Assembly (NCBI RefSeq): GCF_014235765.1 | Contig: NZ_JACMYH010000009.1 | Span: 1-64,000, forward strand | Length of the DNA stretch: 64,000 nt | Origin: Pseudomonas baltica | GTDB lineage: Bacteria > Pseudomonadota > Gammaproteobacteria > Pseudomonadales > Pseudomonadaceae | Direction of reading: 5' to 3' | Shown here: piece after piece, positions 25,395 to 34,637 of the stretch | Layout: each line of letters begins with the position of its first letter | Numbering within the stretch: the first letter of the stretch is position 1 | Notes under the pieces: generated by a model | Database searches by the model: none | Told to the model about the DNA's origin: nothing | What the model saw: the letters and a program-made list of their open reading frames with translations, nothing else | Translations under genes and position numbers: made by a program

Positions 25395-27059
25395 ATGGCG
25401 TACTACCGAACCCCGCATGACGTGACCACCCTGCCCGCTTGGCAGGCGCTAACCCAGCACCGCGCTGCCATGCAAGACTTCAGCATGCGCGATGCCTTCA
25501 ATGCCGACCCTCAGCGCTTCGAGCATTTCTCCCTGAGCGCCTGCGGGCTGTTCCTCGACTATTCGAAAAACCTGATCGACACGCAGACCCGCGATCTGCT
25601 GGTGCAACTGGCCAACGAAGTAGACCTGCAAGGCGCGATCAAGGCGATGTTTGCCGGCGAACTGCTGAACGCTTCCGAAGGCCGTCCGGCGTTGCACACC
25701 GCATTGCGCCGCCCGGTGGGCGACAAGCTCAATGTCAACGGTGTCAACGTGATGCCAGACGTGCACAAGGTGCTCAACCAGATCACCGAGCTGGTCACGC
25801 GCATCCATGACGGCCTGTGGCGTGGCTACACCGAGAAGCCGATCACCGACGTGGTGAACATCGGTATCGGTGGCTCCTTCCTCGGCCCGGAACTGGTGTC
25901 CGAAGCTTTGCTGCCGTATGCCCAGAAAGGCGTGCGCTGCCACTACCTGGCCAACATCGATGGCAGCGAATTCCACGAGCTGTCGGCCAAGCTGCGTGCC
26001 GAGACCACTCTGTTCATCGTTTCCTCGAAATCGTTCAGCACTCTGGAAACGCTGAAGAACGCCCAGGCTGCGCGTGGCTGGTACCTGGCCCAGGGCGGTT
26101 CGGAAGCCGAGCTTTACCGCCACTTCATCGCGGTGTCGAGCAACAATGCCGCAGCCGTCGAATTCGGGATCCGCGAAGAAAACATCTTCCCGATGTGGGA
26201 CTGGGTCGGCGGGCGTTATTCGCTGTGGTCGGCCATCGGCTTGCCGATTGCGATGTCGATCGGCATGGCCAACTTCAAGGAGCTGCTGTCGGGCGCCTAC
26301 ACCATGGACCAGCACTTCCAATCGGCGCCGTTCGAACAGAACATGCCGGTGTTGCTGGCCTTGCTGGGGGTCTGGTACGGCAATTTCTGGGATGCCAAGA
26401 GCCACGCGATCCTGCCGTACGACCACTACCTGCGCAACATCACCAAACACCTGCAGCAATTGGACATGGAGTCCAATGGCAAGAGCGTGCGCCAGGACGG
26501 CACGCCGGTGAACATCGACACCGGCCCCGTCATCTGGGGTGGCGTGGGCTGCAACGGCCAGCATGCCTATCACCAGTTGCTGCACCAGGGCACCCACATG
26601 ATCCCGGCCGACTTCATCGTCCCGGTGGTGAGTTTCAATCCGGTCGCCGATCATCACCAGTGGCTGTTCGCCAACTGCCTGTCGCAGAGCCAGGCGCTGA
26701 TGCTGGGCAAGAGCCGCAGCGAGTCCGAAGCCGAACTGCGCGAGCGCGGCATGGCCGAAGACGAGGTGCAGAAGCTGGCCCCGCACAAGGTCATTCCCGG
26801 CAACCGTCCGAGCAACACCTTGGTGGTCGAGCGCATCAGCCCGCGTCGCCTCGGCGCCCTGGTAGCCATGTATGAGCACAAGGTGTTCGTGCAAAGCGTG
26901 CTGTGGGGCATCAATGCTTTCGATCAGTGGGGCGTGGAACTGGGCAAGGAGCTGGGCAAGGGCGTCTACCAGCGCCTGATCGGCGAAAACGAATCGCTGG
27001 CCGAAGATGCCTCTACCCAGGGCCTGATCAACTATTTCCGCGGTCGTCATCGCGGCTGA
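25395..27059 (+). CDS. pgi: Glucose-6-phosphate isomerase
   Basis: Interconverts glucose-6-phosphate and fructose-6-phosphate. It has 554 residues. Signatures NIGIGGSFLGPELVSEAL, VGGRYSLWSAIGLPIA and the C-terminal NAFDQWGVELGKELGKG, which holds the active-site lysine, are present. The ATG at 25395 (MAYYRTPHD) follows AAGGA at about -15. A longer frame to 25323 lacks support. The 25176-25394 spacer holds no recognisable gene or panD remnant. Confidence 0.97.
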   Translation: MAYYRTPHDVTTLPAWQALTQHRAAMQDFSMRDAFNADPQRFEHFSLSACGLFLDYSKNLIDTQTRDLLVQLANEVDLQGAIKAMFAGELLNASEGRPALHTALRRPVGDKLNVNGVNVMPDVHKVLNQITELVTRIHDGLWRGYTEKPITDVVNIGIGGSFLGPELVSEALLPYAQKGVRCHYLANIDGSEFHELSAKLRAETTLFIVSSKSFSTLETLKNAQAARGWYLAQGGSEAELYRHFIAVSSNNAAAVEFGIREENIFPMWDWVGGRYSLWSAIGLPIAMSIGMANFKELLSGAYTMDQHFQSAPFEQNMPVLLALLGVWYGNFWDAKSHAILPYDHYLRNITKHLQQLDMESNGKSVRQDGTPVNIDTGPVIWGGVGCNGQHAYHQLLHQGTHMIPADFIVPVVSFNPVADHHQWLFANCLSQSQALMLGKSRSESEAELRERGMAEDEVQKLAPHKVIPGNRPSNTLVVERISPRRLGALVAMYEHKVFVQSVLWGINAFDQWGVELGKELGKGVYQRLIGENESLAEDASTQGLINYFRGRHRG

Positions 27060-27169
27060 CCCTGGATACCCCGCGGCGCTGCAAGCCAGCGTCGCGGTGG
27101 TTCGATACCCCGTTGCACCGGGCAATTGATGTAGAATTGCCTCCCTTCTTTTTGCGTCAGGCTCCGTGC

Positions 27170-28186
27170 ATGTCCGCTTTGATCCAGGCGCTGCGCGCCG
27201 CCCTCGACGTCCGCTCCTCGCTGCTCGAGCAACTGCATGAACAGGGCACTGATTGCTATCGCCTGTTCCATGGCAGCCAGGAAGGCGCCGGTGGCTTGAC
27301 CGTCGACCGCTATGGTCCGCAATTGCTGATCCAAAGCTTCCATCAGACGCTGACACGCGAAGATCTGCTGGCCCTGCACGGCGCCGTCGAGCAACACCTG
27401 CAGACGCCGCTGCTGCTGGTGTACAACGACCGTTCGCGGGGCAACTCGCGGATCGATCGGGAAGACACGGTGTATCGTGCCGAAGACGCGGCGCTGGCCG
27501 ACATGATCGGACACGAATGGGGCTTGAATTATCGCGTGCGCGGACGGCATCCCGGGCAGGACCCGTTGCTGTTTCTCGACCTGCGCAACGCGCGCGGCTG
27601 GGTCAAGCGACACAGTGCTGGCAAAAGCGTATTGAACCTGTTCGCCTACACCTGCGGCGTGGGCCTGAGCGCAGCAGCAGGCGGCGCCCGCGAGGTGTGC
27701 AACCTGGATTTTGCCGAAGGCAACCTGGCAGTCGGCGCCGAGAACGGTGCACTGAACCCCGACCTTGCGCCCATGCAATTCATCCAGTCGGATTACTTTC
27801 CCGCCATCCGCCAACTGGCTGGTTTGCCCATCACCCCGCGTCGCGGGCAGAAGCTGCCATCCTACCCGCGCCTGCAACAACGCCAGTACGATCTGGTCTT
27901 TCTGGACCCGCCCGCCTGGGCAAAGAGTGCGTTCGGCACGGTCGATCTGCTGCGCGACTACCAGAGCCTGCTCAAGCCCGCGATCCTGGCCACGGCCGAC
28001 AGCGGTGTACTGGTCTGCTGTAACAATTTGGCCAAGGTCAGCCTCGACGACTGGCGTGATCAGGTGTTGCGCTGTGCCGAGAAAGCCGGGCGGCCCGTGC
28101 GTGAATGCTCGGTAATGGGCCCGGCGGCCGATTTCCCTTCCAGCGACGGCCAGCCGCCGTTGAAGACGCTGATCCTGAATTTCTAG
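27170..28186 (+). CDS. Class I SAM-dependent methyltransferase, RlmI/RlmK-like
   Basis: A 338-residue Rossmann methyltransferase. The SAM loop VLNLFAYTCGVGLSAAAGG and the catalytic-region LVFLDPPAWAKS suggest the RlmI/YccW-type 23S rRNA m5C methyltransferase group. DPPAW replaces the commoner DPPxF, and the N-terminal PUA-like part appears reduced. Target RNA cannot be assigned with certainty. The ATG at 27170 was chosen because the longer frame from 26903 lies inside pgi. Confidence 0.85.
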   Translation: MSALIQALRAALDVRSSLLEQLHEQGTDCYRLFHGSQEGAGGLTVDRYGPQLLIQSFHQTLTREDLLALHGAVEQHLQTPLLLVYNDRSRGNSRIDREDTVYRAEDAALADMIGHEWGLNYRVRGRHPGQDPLLFLDLRNARGWVKRHSAGKSVLNLFAYTCGVGLSAAAGGAREVCNLDFAEGNLAVGAENGALNPDLAPMQFIQSDYFPAIRQLAGLPITPRRGQKLPSYPRLQQRQYDLVFLDPPAWAKSAFGTVDLLRDYQSLLKPAILATADSGVLVCCNNLAKVSLDDWRDQVLRCAEKAGRPVRECSVMGPAADFPSSDGQPPLKTLILNF

Positions 28187-28299
28187 TTTTCCTACAGCAA
28201 CTGGTGAAAATTCCATGACTTACGCGGCCTGAGTCATAGGAACCGCATTGACGTGCCATACTCCAAGCACCTCCGATCACGTCAGATGGCCTCTTTTCC

Positions 28300-31209
28300 A
28301 TGTCCAAAGGATTGAAACGCACCGCCGCCACCCTTGTGGCGCTGGTAGCGCTGTACGCTCTGCTCGGCTTCCTGATCCTGCCCGGCATCGCCCTGCGGGT
28401 TGCCAATCAGCAGCTGGCAGACTATTCCACTGTTCCTGCTCAGCTGCAGCGCCTGGAATTCAATCCGTTCAGCCTCGAGCTGACCCTGTGGGGGCTGAAG
28501 ATCGGTGAACCCGGCGCCGAGCAGATCGGTTTCGAGCGGTTGTACGCCAATCTGCAATTGGACAGCCTGTGGACCGGCGCGCTGCATCTGGTTGCGGTGG
28601 AGCTGGAAAAGCCTCGCACCGAAGTGCTGTTCGACAAGACCGGCAAGCTCAACTTGAGCGGCTTGTTCAAGCTTCCCGCCAGCGACCCGGCTGTGCAGGA
28701 CGCACCGTCCGAACCTTTCGCGTTGCGCATCGGCAGTATCAAACTGGTTGACGGCTATCTGCATTTCAAGGACTTGCGCCCAAGCCAGCCGATCGAGTTT
28801 CTCTACGACTCGATGAATCTGGAGCTGCAGAACCTCAGCACGCTACCGGACGATCATGCCGACATGACGCTGGTAGCCAACAGCCCCCAAGGCGGGCGTA
28901 TCGACTGGCGCGGACGTATTGGCCTGAGCCCGGTGTCTTCCCAAGGCTCACTGAAGGTGACCGATGCGCAGATGAGCGTCTGGTGGCCGTACGTGCGTGA
29001 CAGCGTGCCCTTGGCCCTGGAGAAGGGCGTGTTCACCCTCAGTGCCGACTACAACCTGAACCTGGCCAAGCAGACCGAACTCACCTTGGACAAGGTGGCC
29101 CTCACCGTTGCGCCCTTCGCGATCGCCGCTCCCGATGGCCGTCCCTTGGTACGGCTCGAACGCCTTGAGGTCAGCGATACATCGGTGGATCTGGTCAAGC
29201 AGTTGGTCAGGGTTGGTCAGATACGCAGTCACGGCCTGGAAACCTGGGCCGCCCGCGAGGCGGATGGACAGCTCGACTGGCAAAAGCTGTTCGCCAGCCC
29301 GACGACGGCGCAGGTGCAGGCACAGACGCCGGCCGCCAGCAAGACGGCAGCCGCGTCAGCCAAGCCTTGGCAGGTGTTGCTCAAGGATGTGCAGTTGCGT
29401 GACTACCGGGTGCATCTGGCGGACCGTGTGCCGACCGACAACGTGGCGGTGGAGCTCGGGCCCCTCAACCTGGATCTGCGTGATTTCGACAGCCTCAACG
29501 GCGCTCCCTTCACCCTCAAGCTGGACACCGGGCTGGGCAAGCAAGGTCACTTGCAGGCCAGCGGCGAGGTCAGCCTGGCTCCGGTTGGCGCACGCCTGAA
29601 GGTCAGCACCCAGGACATCGACCTGCGTGTCGCGCAGGCCTACATCAGCCCGCTGATTCGCCTGGAACTGCGCAGCGGCATGCTCGACAGCGATCTCGCT
29701 GTGCAACTGAACAGCACTGAACCGCTGGCGATGACGGTGTCCGGCCGCGTCGAAATCGATCAGCTGCACACGCTCGATACGCTCAAGGAGCGCGATTTCG
29801 TCAAATGGCAGCACCTGACTCTCGACGGTCTCGACTACCGCCACGGCGATCGCCTGCAGATCGAGCGGGTGCAGCTGCAACAGCCCTACGCGCGCTTCAT
29901 GATCAACGAGGACCGTACCACCAATATCGACGACCTGCTGATTCCGCAACCGCCGCAGCCCGCCAACTCGGTCAACTCGGGGAAACCCGCAGGTGCCGAA
30001 AAACCTCTCGGTATTCGCATCGGCTCCGTGGACATCGACAATGGCTCGGCCAACTTTGCCGACTTCAGCCTCACCCCGAACTTTGCCACGGCCGTTCAGC
30101 AACTCAACGGGCGCATAGGTACGATCGACAACCGTCAGGCCAAGCCGGCACGCATCGACATCCAGGGCAAGGTCGACCGCTATGCGCCGGTGACCATCGC
30201 CGGTGCGCTGAATCCGTTCGACCCGATGGCCAGCCTGGACATCACGACCAGCTTCAAACGCGTGGAGCTGACCACCCTGACGCCCTATTCGGGCAAGTTC
30301 GCCGGCTATCGCATCCGCAAGGGCCGTCTGAACCTCGACTTGCACTACCTGATCACCAAAGGCCAGCTCAAGGCAGAGAACAAGCTGCTGGTGGAACAGC
30401 TGCAACTGGGCGACAAGGTCGACAGCCCGGATGCGGTCGATCTGCCGCTGCGCCTGGCCATCGCGCTGCTCAAGGATTCCCAAGGCAGAATCGCCATCGA
30501 ACTGCCGGTGAGCGGCGATCTGAACAGCCCGCAGTTCAGCGTCATGCCGATCGTCTGGCAGACCCTGCGCAACCTGATGGTTCGTGCCGCTCAGGCGCCG
30601 TTCAAGTTCATTGGTGGACTGGTCAGTGGCGGCGGCTCGGAAGACCTGAGCACCGTGTCGTTCCGCCCAGGTTCGGACGAATTGAGCGCAGAGGCCCAGG
30701 CGGCCCTGGTGAAGCTGGCGGCGGCCTTGAAGGAGCGCCCGACCCTGCGCCTGGAAATCGAAGGTACCAGCGCCCAGGCCAGCGACGGCCCGCTCATTGC
30801 GCAGCAACGCCTGGAGCGCGAATACCAAAGCACCTACTATAAAATGGCCCAGCGCCGTGGCGACAAAGTCCCCGCCACCGCAGCCGAGATGCAAGTGCCT
30901 GACGACGACAAGCCGGCAATGCTCGAAGCCATCTACCGTACCCGGCTCAAAGGTCAGCCACCGGTGGAATGGCAACAGCTGGAAAGCAAGGTTCGCACCG
31001 ACAAGCTACGTGAAGCGGTGCTCAAGTCCTGGGCTTCGAACAATGCATTGCTGCGTCAGCTGGGGCAGGCCCGTGCAGGCAGCATCAAGGACTTTCTGGT
31101 CGACAAGGGCCAGTTGGCGGACGAGCGTGTGTACTTCATCGATGCAGCCCTGGGCCAGGCCGAAAAAGATGGGCGCATCATCACCCCCCTGCATCTGGAT
31201 GCCGAATGA
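28300..31209 (+). CDS. DUF748 domain-containing envelope protein
   Basis: A 969-residue protein with one N-terminal membrane segment (about residues 8-30) and a long beta-rich periplasmic body matching DUF748, distantly related to AsmA-like bridge proteins. The C-terminal part contains an OmpA-like stretch (FRPGSDELSAEAQAALVKLAAALKERPTLRLEIEG), which hints at peptidoglycan contact. Function is unknown. It may take part in envelope lipid transport or integrity, by analogy only. Its stop overlaps the next start (ATGA). Confidence 0.85.
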   Translation: MSKGLKRTAATLVALVALYALLGFLILPGIALRVANQQLADYSTVPAQLQRLEFNPFSLELTLWGLKIGEPGAEQIGFERLYANLQLDSLWTGALHLVAVELEKPRTEVLFDKTGKLNLSGLFKLPASDPAVQDAPSEPFALRIGSIKLVDGYLHFKDLRPSQPIEFLYDSMNLELQNLSTLPDDHADMTLVANSPQGGRIDWRGRIGLSPVSSQGSLKVTDAQMSVWWPYVRDSVPLALEKGVFTLSADYNLNLAKQTELTLDKVALTVAPFAIAAPDGRPLVRLERLEVSDTSVDLVKQLVRVGQIRSHGLETWAAREADGQLDWQKLFASPTTAQVQAQTPAASKTAAASAKPWQVLLKDVQLRDYRVHLADRVPTDNVAVELGPLNLDLRDFDSLNGAPFTLKLDTGLGKQGHLQASGEVSLAPVGARLKVSTQDIDLRVAQAYISPLIRLELRSGMLDSDLAVQLNSTEPLAMTVSGRVEIDQLHTLDTLKERDFVKWQHLTLDGLDYRHGDRLQIERVQLQQPYARFMINEDRTTNIDDLLIPQPPQPANSVNSGKPAGAEKPLGIRIGSVDIDNGSANFADFSLTPNFATAVQQLNGRIGTIDNRQAKPARIDIQGKVDRYAPVTIAGALNPFDPMASLDITTSFKRVELTTLTPYSGKFAGYRIRKGRLNLDLHYLITKGQLKAENKLLVEQLQLGDKVDSPDAVDLPLRLAIALLKDSQGRIAIELPVSGDLNSPQFSVMPIVWQTLRNLMVRAAQAPFKFIGGLVSGGGSEDLSTVSFRPGSDELSAEAQAALVKLAAALKERPTLRLEIEGTSAQASDGPLIAQQRLEREYQSTYYKMAQRRGDKVPATAAEMQVPDDDKPAMLEAIYRTRLKGQPPVEWQQLESKVRTDKLREAVLKSWASNNALLRQLGQARAGSIKDFLVDKGQLADERVYFIDAALGQAEKDGRIITPLHLDAE

Positions 31210-31511
31210 ACAAATTGACTTGGATGACCTGCGTGCCATTGCTGCTGGCGCTGTGCAACACAGCCAACGCCGCCTCGACGATGCGCTGTGGCAACACCCT
31301 GGTGTCGCTGAACGATCGCACGGTTCAGGTAGAGCAGAAATGTGGTGCGCCTGCCAGTAAGGCGCAGACGGGCTACGAACGCTCGGGGCCGATCAATCGA
31401 CGCGTCGAACTGCCGATTGAAGAGTGGGTGTACGGACCTTCCAATGGTATGAGCCAATACTTGAAGTTCGTCGGCAGCAAACTGGTGCAGATCGAAAGCA
31501 GCCGCAACTGA
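31206..31511 (+). CDS. DUF2845 domain-containing secreted protein
   Basis: A 101-residue periplasmic protein. The Sec signal covers residues 1 to about 22 (LLLALCNTANA-AST). The mature part has the family's RCGNTLVSLNDRTVQVEQKCG cysteine pair and the EEWVYGP motif. Function is unknown. Translational coupling to the DUF748 gene suggests the two act together at the envelope. Confidence 0.85.
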   Translation: MNKLTWMTCVPLLLALCNTANAASTMRCGNTLVSLNDRTVQVEQKCGAPASKAQTGYERSGPINRRVELPIEEWVYGPSNGMSQYLKFVGSKLVQIESSRN

Positions 31512-31542
31512 CGCATCATTCGAGCGCATGAACAACGCCCAT

Positions 31543-31573
31543 AAAAAAAGCCCCGGCGCATGGCGCTGGGGCT
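31543..31573 (-). terminator. Terminator after the BON-domain gene
   Basis: AGCCCCGGCGC pairs with GCGCTGGGGCT (one G-U pair) at 31549-31573. The A7 run at 31543-31549 becomes a U run on the minus strand, so it ends the BON transcript. It may also stop the plus-strand DUF2845 transcript. Confidence 0.75.
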
Positions 31574-31609
31574 CTCAGTGGCCACATCCCTGTGGCCTTC
31601 GCATGAAAC

Positions 31610-31960
31610 TTACTCGGCTTTCAGGCCATCGGCGGAGACAGCTTTCACGCCCTTGATGGCCTTGGTGATACGTACGGCAGTAGCCTTCTGAGCGTCGGTC
31701 ACAGCAACGGTCGACGACAGGGAAACCACACCTTTGTTGGTTTCGACCTTGATGTCGGTGCCTGGGATGCCTTTTTCGGTAACCAGATCGGATTTGACCT
31801 TGGTGGTGATCCAAGTGTCAGAGGTTGCTTCTTTGGCTTCAGTCACGTTACTAGCAGCAACAACCATTGGAGCCTGGGTGGACTGTTGAGCGAAAGCAGC
31901 GTTGGCCATGGTCAAGGTCAGCGCGGTAGCAGCAGCGGCAGCAATAGCGAACTTCTTCAT
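31610..31960 (-). CDS. BON-domain periplasmic protein (OsmY-like)
   Basis: A 116-residue secreted protein. The signal peptide ends ANAAFA near residue 25. The mature part has one BON domain (DTWITTKVKSDLVTEKGIPGTDIKVETNKGVVSLSSTV). OsmY-like BON proteins are usually induced by envelope or osmotic stress and bind phospholipid or other envelope proteins. I use the ATG at 31960, with AGGAG eight bases upstream; a GTG at 31969 is too close to that site. Upstream lies a sigma-54-type promoter and paired palindromes. Confidence 0.88.
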   Translation of the reverse strand: MKKFAIAAAAATALTLTMANAAFAQQSTQAPMVVAASNVTEAKEATSDTWITTKVKSDLVTEKGIPGTDIKVETNKGVVSLSSTVAVTDAQKATAVRITKAIKGVKAVSADGLKAE

Positions 31961-32028
31961 ACGAGTCACTCCTGTTTTTTAAAAGGTCTGCAGACGTTTA
32001 ATGTCTTGGCTGCAGGTGACAAGTATAT

Positions 32029-32045
32029 TGCAGACCTCATGCCAA
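32029..32045 (-). promoter_or_regulatory. Candidate sigma-54 promoter of the BON-domain gene
   Basis: On the minus strand TTGGCATGAGGTCTGCA matches YTGGCACGRNNNTTGCW at all but two fixed positions, with GG and GC correctly spaced. It closely resembles the crcZ promoter in this window. Start of transcription is expected near 32019, leaving a leader of about 60 bases. Confidence 0.65.
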
Positions 32046-32108
32046 CCCACCAACACAGATAAAGTCCTTTATTATCAATCAGTTAAGATTCTTACAAAAA
32101 AAGCCATT

Positions 32109-32154
32109 CGTGCAACTTGCACGTCTGCAGGTAATTTTGCGTGCAAGTTGCAAG
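32109..32154. promoter_or_regulatory. Paired palindromes, candidate enhancer upstream of the BON gene
   Basis: CGTGCAACTTGCACG at 32109-32123 is a perfect 15-base palindrome. CGTGCAAGTTGCAAG at 32140-32154 is a second copy, palindromic over its central 11 bases. Centres are 31 bp apart, about three helical turns, and lie some 97-128 bp upstream of the expected transcription start. The stretch 32046-32108 is A+T-rich and shows no gene. Confidence 0.55.
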
Positions 32155-32236
32155 TTCGCAAAAGTTCCCTGGCGTTTCTGAACGCCTTGAATGGGCACTT
32201 TGAACAAACCCCAGGCTACTGAGCAAACTCTAGTCG

Positions 32237-32268
32237 AAAAAAAAGAGCCCCGAAGGACTCTTTTTTTC
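32237..32268 (-). terminator. Terminator of pnp
   Basis: GAGTCC and GGGCTC pair on the minus strand around a UUCG loop, flanked by A and T runs of seven to eight, 13 bases past the pnp stop. Confidence 0.85.
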
Positions 32269-32280
32269 AAGCCGGCGAGG

Positions 32281-34386
32281 TTAGGCGCCCGAAGCCTTTG
32301 CAGCAGCAACGTCCTTGATGGACAGCTTGATACGGCCGCGGTTGTCCACGTCCAGTACCAGTACTTCCACTTCTTCGCCTTCCTTAAGGATGTCGGTCAC
32401 TTTCTCGACGCGCGCATCGCTGAGCATCGAAATGTGAACCAGACCGTCCTTGCCAGGCAGGATGTTGACGAAGGCACCGAAGTCAACGATGCGCTCGACC
32501 TTGCCCACGTAGATCTTGCCGATCTCGGCTTCTGCGGTGATACCCAGAACGCGCTGACGTGCTGCTTCAGCCGCTTCCTTGGATTCGCCGAAGATCTTGA
32601 TCGAACCGTCGTCTTCGATGTCGATCGAAGCCTTGGTTTCCTCGCAGATGGCGCGGATGGTGGCGCCACCCTTGCCGATCACGTCGCGGATCTTGTCGGT
32701 GTCGATCTTCATCGCGATCATGGTCGGCGCGTTTTCCGACAGCTCGGTACGCGAAGTGCCGATGATCTGGTTCATCTGACCGAGGATGTTCAGGCGCGCT
32801 TCCAGCGCCTGGCCCAGGGCGATTTCCATGATCTCTTCGGTGATACCGTTGATCTTGATGTCCATCTGCAGCGCGGTAACACCCTTGGCGGTACCGGCTA
32901 CCTTGAAGTCCATGTCGCCGAGGTGGTCTTCGTCACCGAGGATGTCGGTGAGGATGGCGAACTTGTCGCCTTCCTTGACCAGGCCCATGGCGATACCGGC
33001 AACCGGCGCCTTCATCGGCACACCGGCGTCCATCAGGGCCAGGGAAGCACCGCAGACCGACGCCATGGAGCTGGAACCGTTCGACTCGGTGATTTCCGAT
33101 ACCACGCGGATGGTGTACGGGAACACGTCGGCGGCCGGCAGCATGGCCTGTACCGAACGACGGGCCAGACGGCCGTGGCCGATTTCACGACGACCCGCGC
33201 CGCCCATGCGACCACACTCGCCCACCGAGAACGGAGGGAAGTTGTAGTGCAGCATGAAGGGGTCTTTCTTCTCGCCTTCCAGGGTGTCCAGCAACTGAGC
33301 GTCGCGGGCAGTGCCCAGAGTCGCCACGACCAGCGCCTGGGTTTCACCGCGGGTGAACAGGGCCGAACCGTGGGTTTTCGGCAGAACACCGACTTCGATG
33401 TTCAGCGGGCGCACGGTCTTGGTGTCGCGACCGTCGATACGCGGCTTGCCGTTGACGATGTTTTCACGAACGGTGCGGTATTCGATCTCGCCGAAGATTT
33501 CCTTCACTTCGGCTGCGGTCGGCTTGCCTTCTTCGCCGGAGAACTTGGCGATCACCTGGTCACGCAACTCGCCCAGCTTGGCGTAGCGATCGGCCTTGAC
33601 GGTGATGGTGTAGGCCTGGGAAACGGCATCGCCGAATTCGCCACGGATCGCGCCCAGCAGCTCGGTGTTCCATGCTTTCGGGGTCCAGCTCCAGGTAGGC
33701 TTGGCGGCTTCTGCAGCCAGCTCGCCGACGGCCTTGATGACCGACTGGAACTCATCGTGGGCAAACAGCACGGCGCCCAACATCTGGTCTTCGGTCAGCT
33801 CTTTGGCTTCGGATTCAACCATCAGCACGGCGTCTTTGGTACCGGCCACGACCATGTCCAGGCTCGAAGCCTGCTGCTGCTCGTAGGTCGGGTTCAGCAG
33901 GTAGCCAGTGCTCTCGTGGAAGGCCACGCGCGCAGCGCCGATCGGGCCGTCGAACGGAATGCCGGAAATGGCCAGGGCCGCCGAGGTACCGATCATCGCA
34001 GCGATGTCCGGATCGGTTTTCTTGCTGGTGGAAACGACGGTGCAGACGACCTGCACTTCGTTCATGAAGCCTTCGGGGAACAGCGGACGGATCGGGCGAT
34101 CGATCAAACGCGAGGTCAGGGTTTCTTTCTCGGAAGGACGGCCTTCACGCTTGAAGAAACCACCGGGAATCTTGCCGGCAGCGTAGGTCTTTTCCTGGTA
34201 GTGCACGGACAGCGGGAAAAAGCCTTTGCCTGGATCGGCTTGCTTGGCACCTACCACGGTCACCAGTACGGTCACGTCGTTATCGACGGTGACCAGCACG
34301 GCGCCGGAGGCTTGACGGGCAATACGGCCCGTTTCGAGGGTTACGGTCGATTGACCGAATTGAAACGTCTTGATTACCGGGTTCAC
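32281..34386 (-). CDS. pnp: Polynucleotide phosphorylase
   Basis: A 3'-to-5' phosphorolytic exoribonuclease of the RNA degradosome. It has 701 residues in the order RNase PH domain 1, helical domain, RNase PH domain 2, KH (IRDVIGKGGATIRAICEET, about 555-590) and S1 (GKIYVGKVERIVDFGAFVNILPG, about 620-690). The start is a GTG at 34386, with TAGGA five bases upstream. It follows rpsO, with a long hairpin between them that may be a processing site. Confidence 0.98.
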   Translation of the reverse strand: MNPVIKTFQFGQSTVTLETGRIARQASGAVLVTVDNDVTVLVTVVGAKQADPGKGFFPLSVHYQEKTYAAGKIPGGFFKREGRPSEKETLTSRLIDRPIRPLFPEGFMNEVQVVCTVVSTSKKTDPDIAAMIGTSAALAISGIPFDGPIGAARVAFHESTGYLLNPTYEQQQASSLDMVVAGTKDAVLMVESEAKELTEDQMLGAVLFAHDEFQSVIKAVGELAAEAAKPTWSWTPKAWNTELLGAIRGEFGDAVSQAYTITVKADRYAKLGELRDQVIAKFSGEEGKPTAAEVKEIFGEIEYRTVRENIVNGKPRIDGRDTKTVRPLNIEVGVLPKTHGSALFTRGETQALVVATLGTARDAQLLDTLEGEKKDPFMLHYNFPPFSVGECGRMGGAGRREIGHGRLARRSVQAMLPAADVFPYTIRVVSEITESNGSSSMASVCGASLALMDAGVPMKAPVAGIAMGLVKEGDKFAILTDILGDEDHLGDMDFKVAGTAKGVTALQMDIKINGITEEIMEIALGQALEARLNILGQMNQIIGTSRTELSENAPTMIAMKIDTDKIRDVIGKGGATIRAICEETKASIDIEDDGSIKIFGESKEAAEAARQRVLGITAEAEIGKIYVGKVERIVDFGAFVNILPGKDGLVHISMLSDARVEKVTDILKEGEEVEVLVLDVDNRGRIKLSIKDVAAAKASGA

Positions 34387-34566
34387 GGTTTCCTACCTTC
34401 TGTTGGCTCTTGGGGGAACTGGTTTCTTGCGAAATTCTTGGGCAGAGCGGGGAATCGGCCCCGTTGACCGTCCAGATACAACTTGAGGCTGGAAACCTGC
34501 CCGCCCCCGCGGAAAACCCGCTGGGGTACGACAGACAACCAACCTCAGGATTGCGCGTGGCGCCCT

Positions 34567-34596
34567 CGCAGGCCCGGGCTTGAGCCCAGGCCTGCG
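34567..34596 (-). promoter_or_regulatory. Long hairpin between rpsO and pnp
   Basis: A 14-base stem (arms 34567-34580 and 34583-34596, one mismatch) with a two-base gap lies 40 bases past the rpsO stop and about 180 bases before pnp. There is no T run, so it looks more like an RNase III processing site or barrier than a strong terminator. In E. coli the pnp leader is cleaved by RNase III for autoregulation. A similar use here is inferred. Confidence 0.5.
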
Positions 34597-34637
34597 AACA
34601 TGGCAAACCACGCTTGTCACCGCGTGTCGAGCCGCTA

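Noticed and set aside
32191..34467. Plus-strand open frame of 758 codons opposite pnp
   Set aside because: Antisense to PNPase, with no start signal or recognisable domain.
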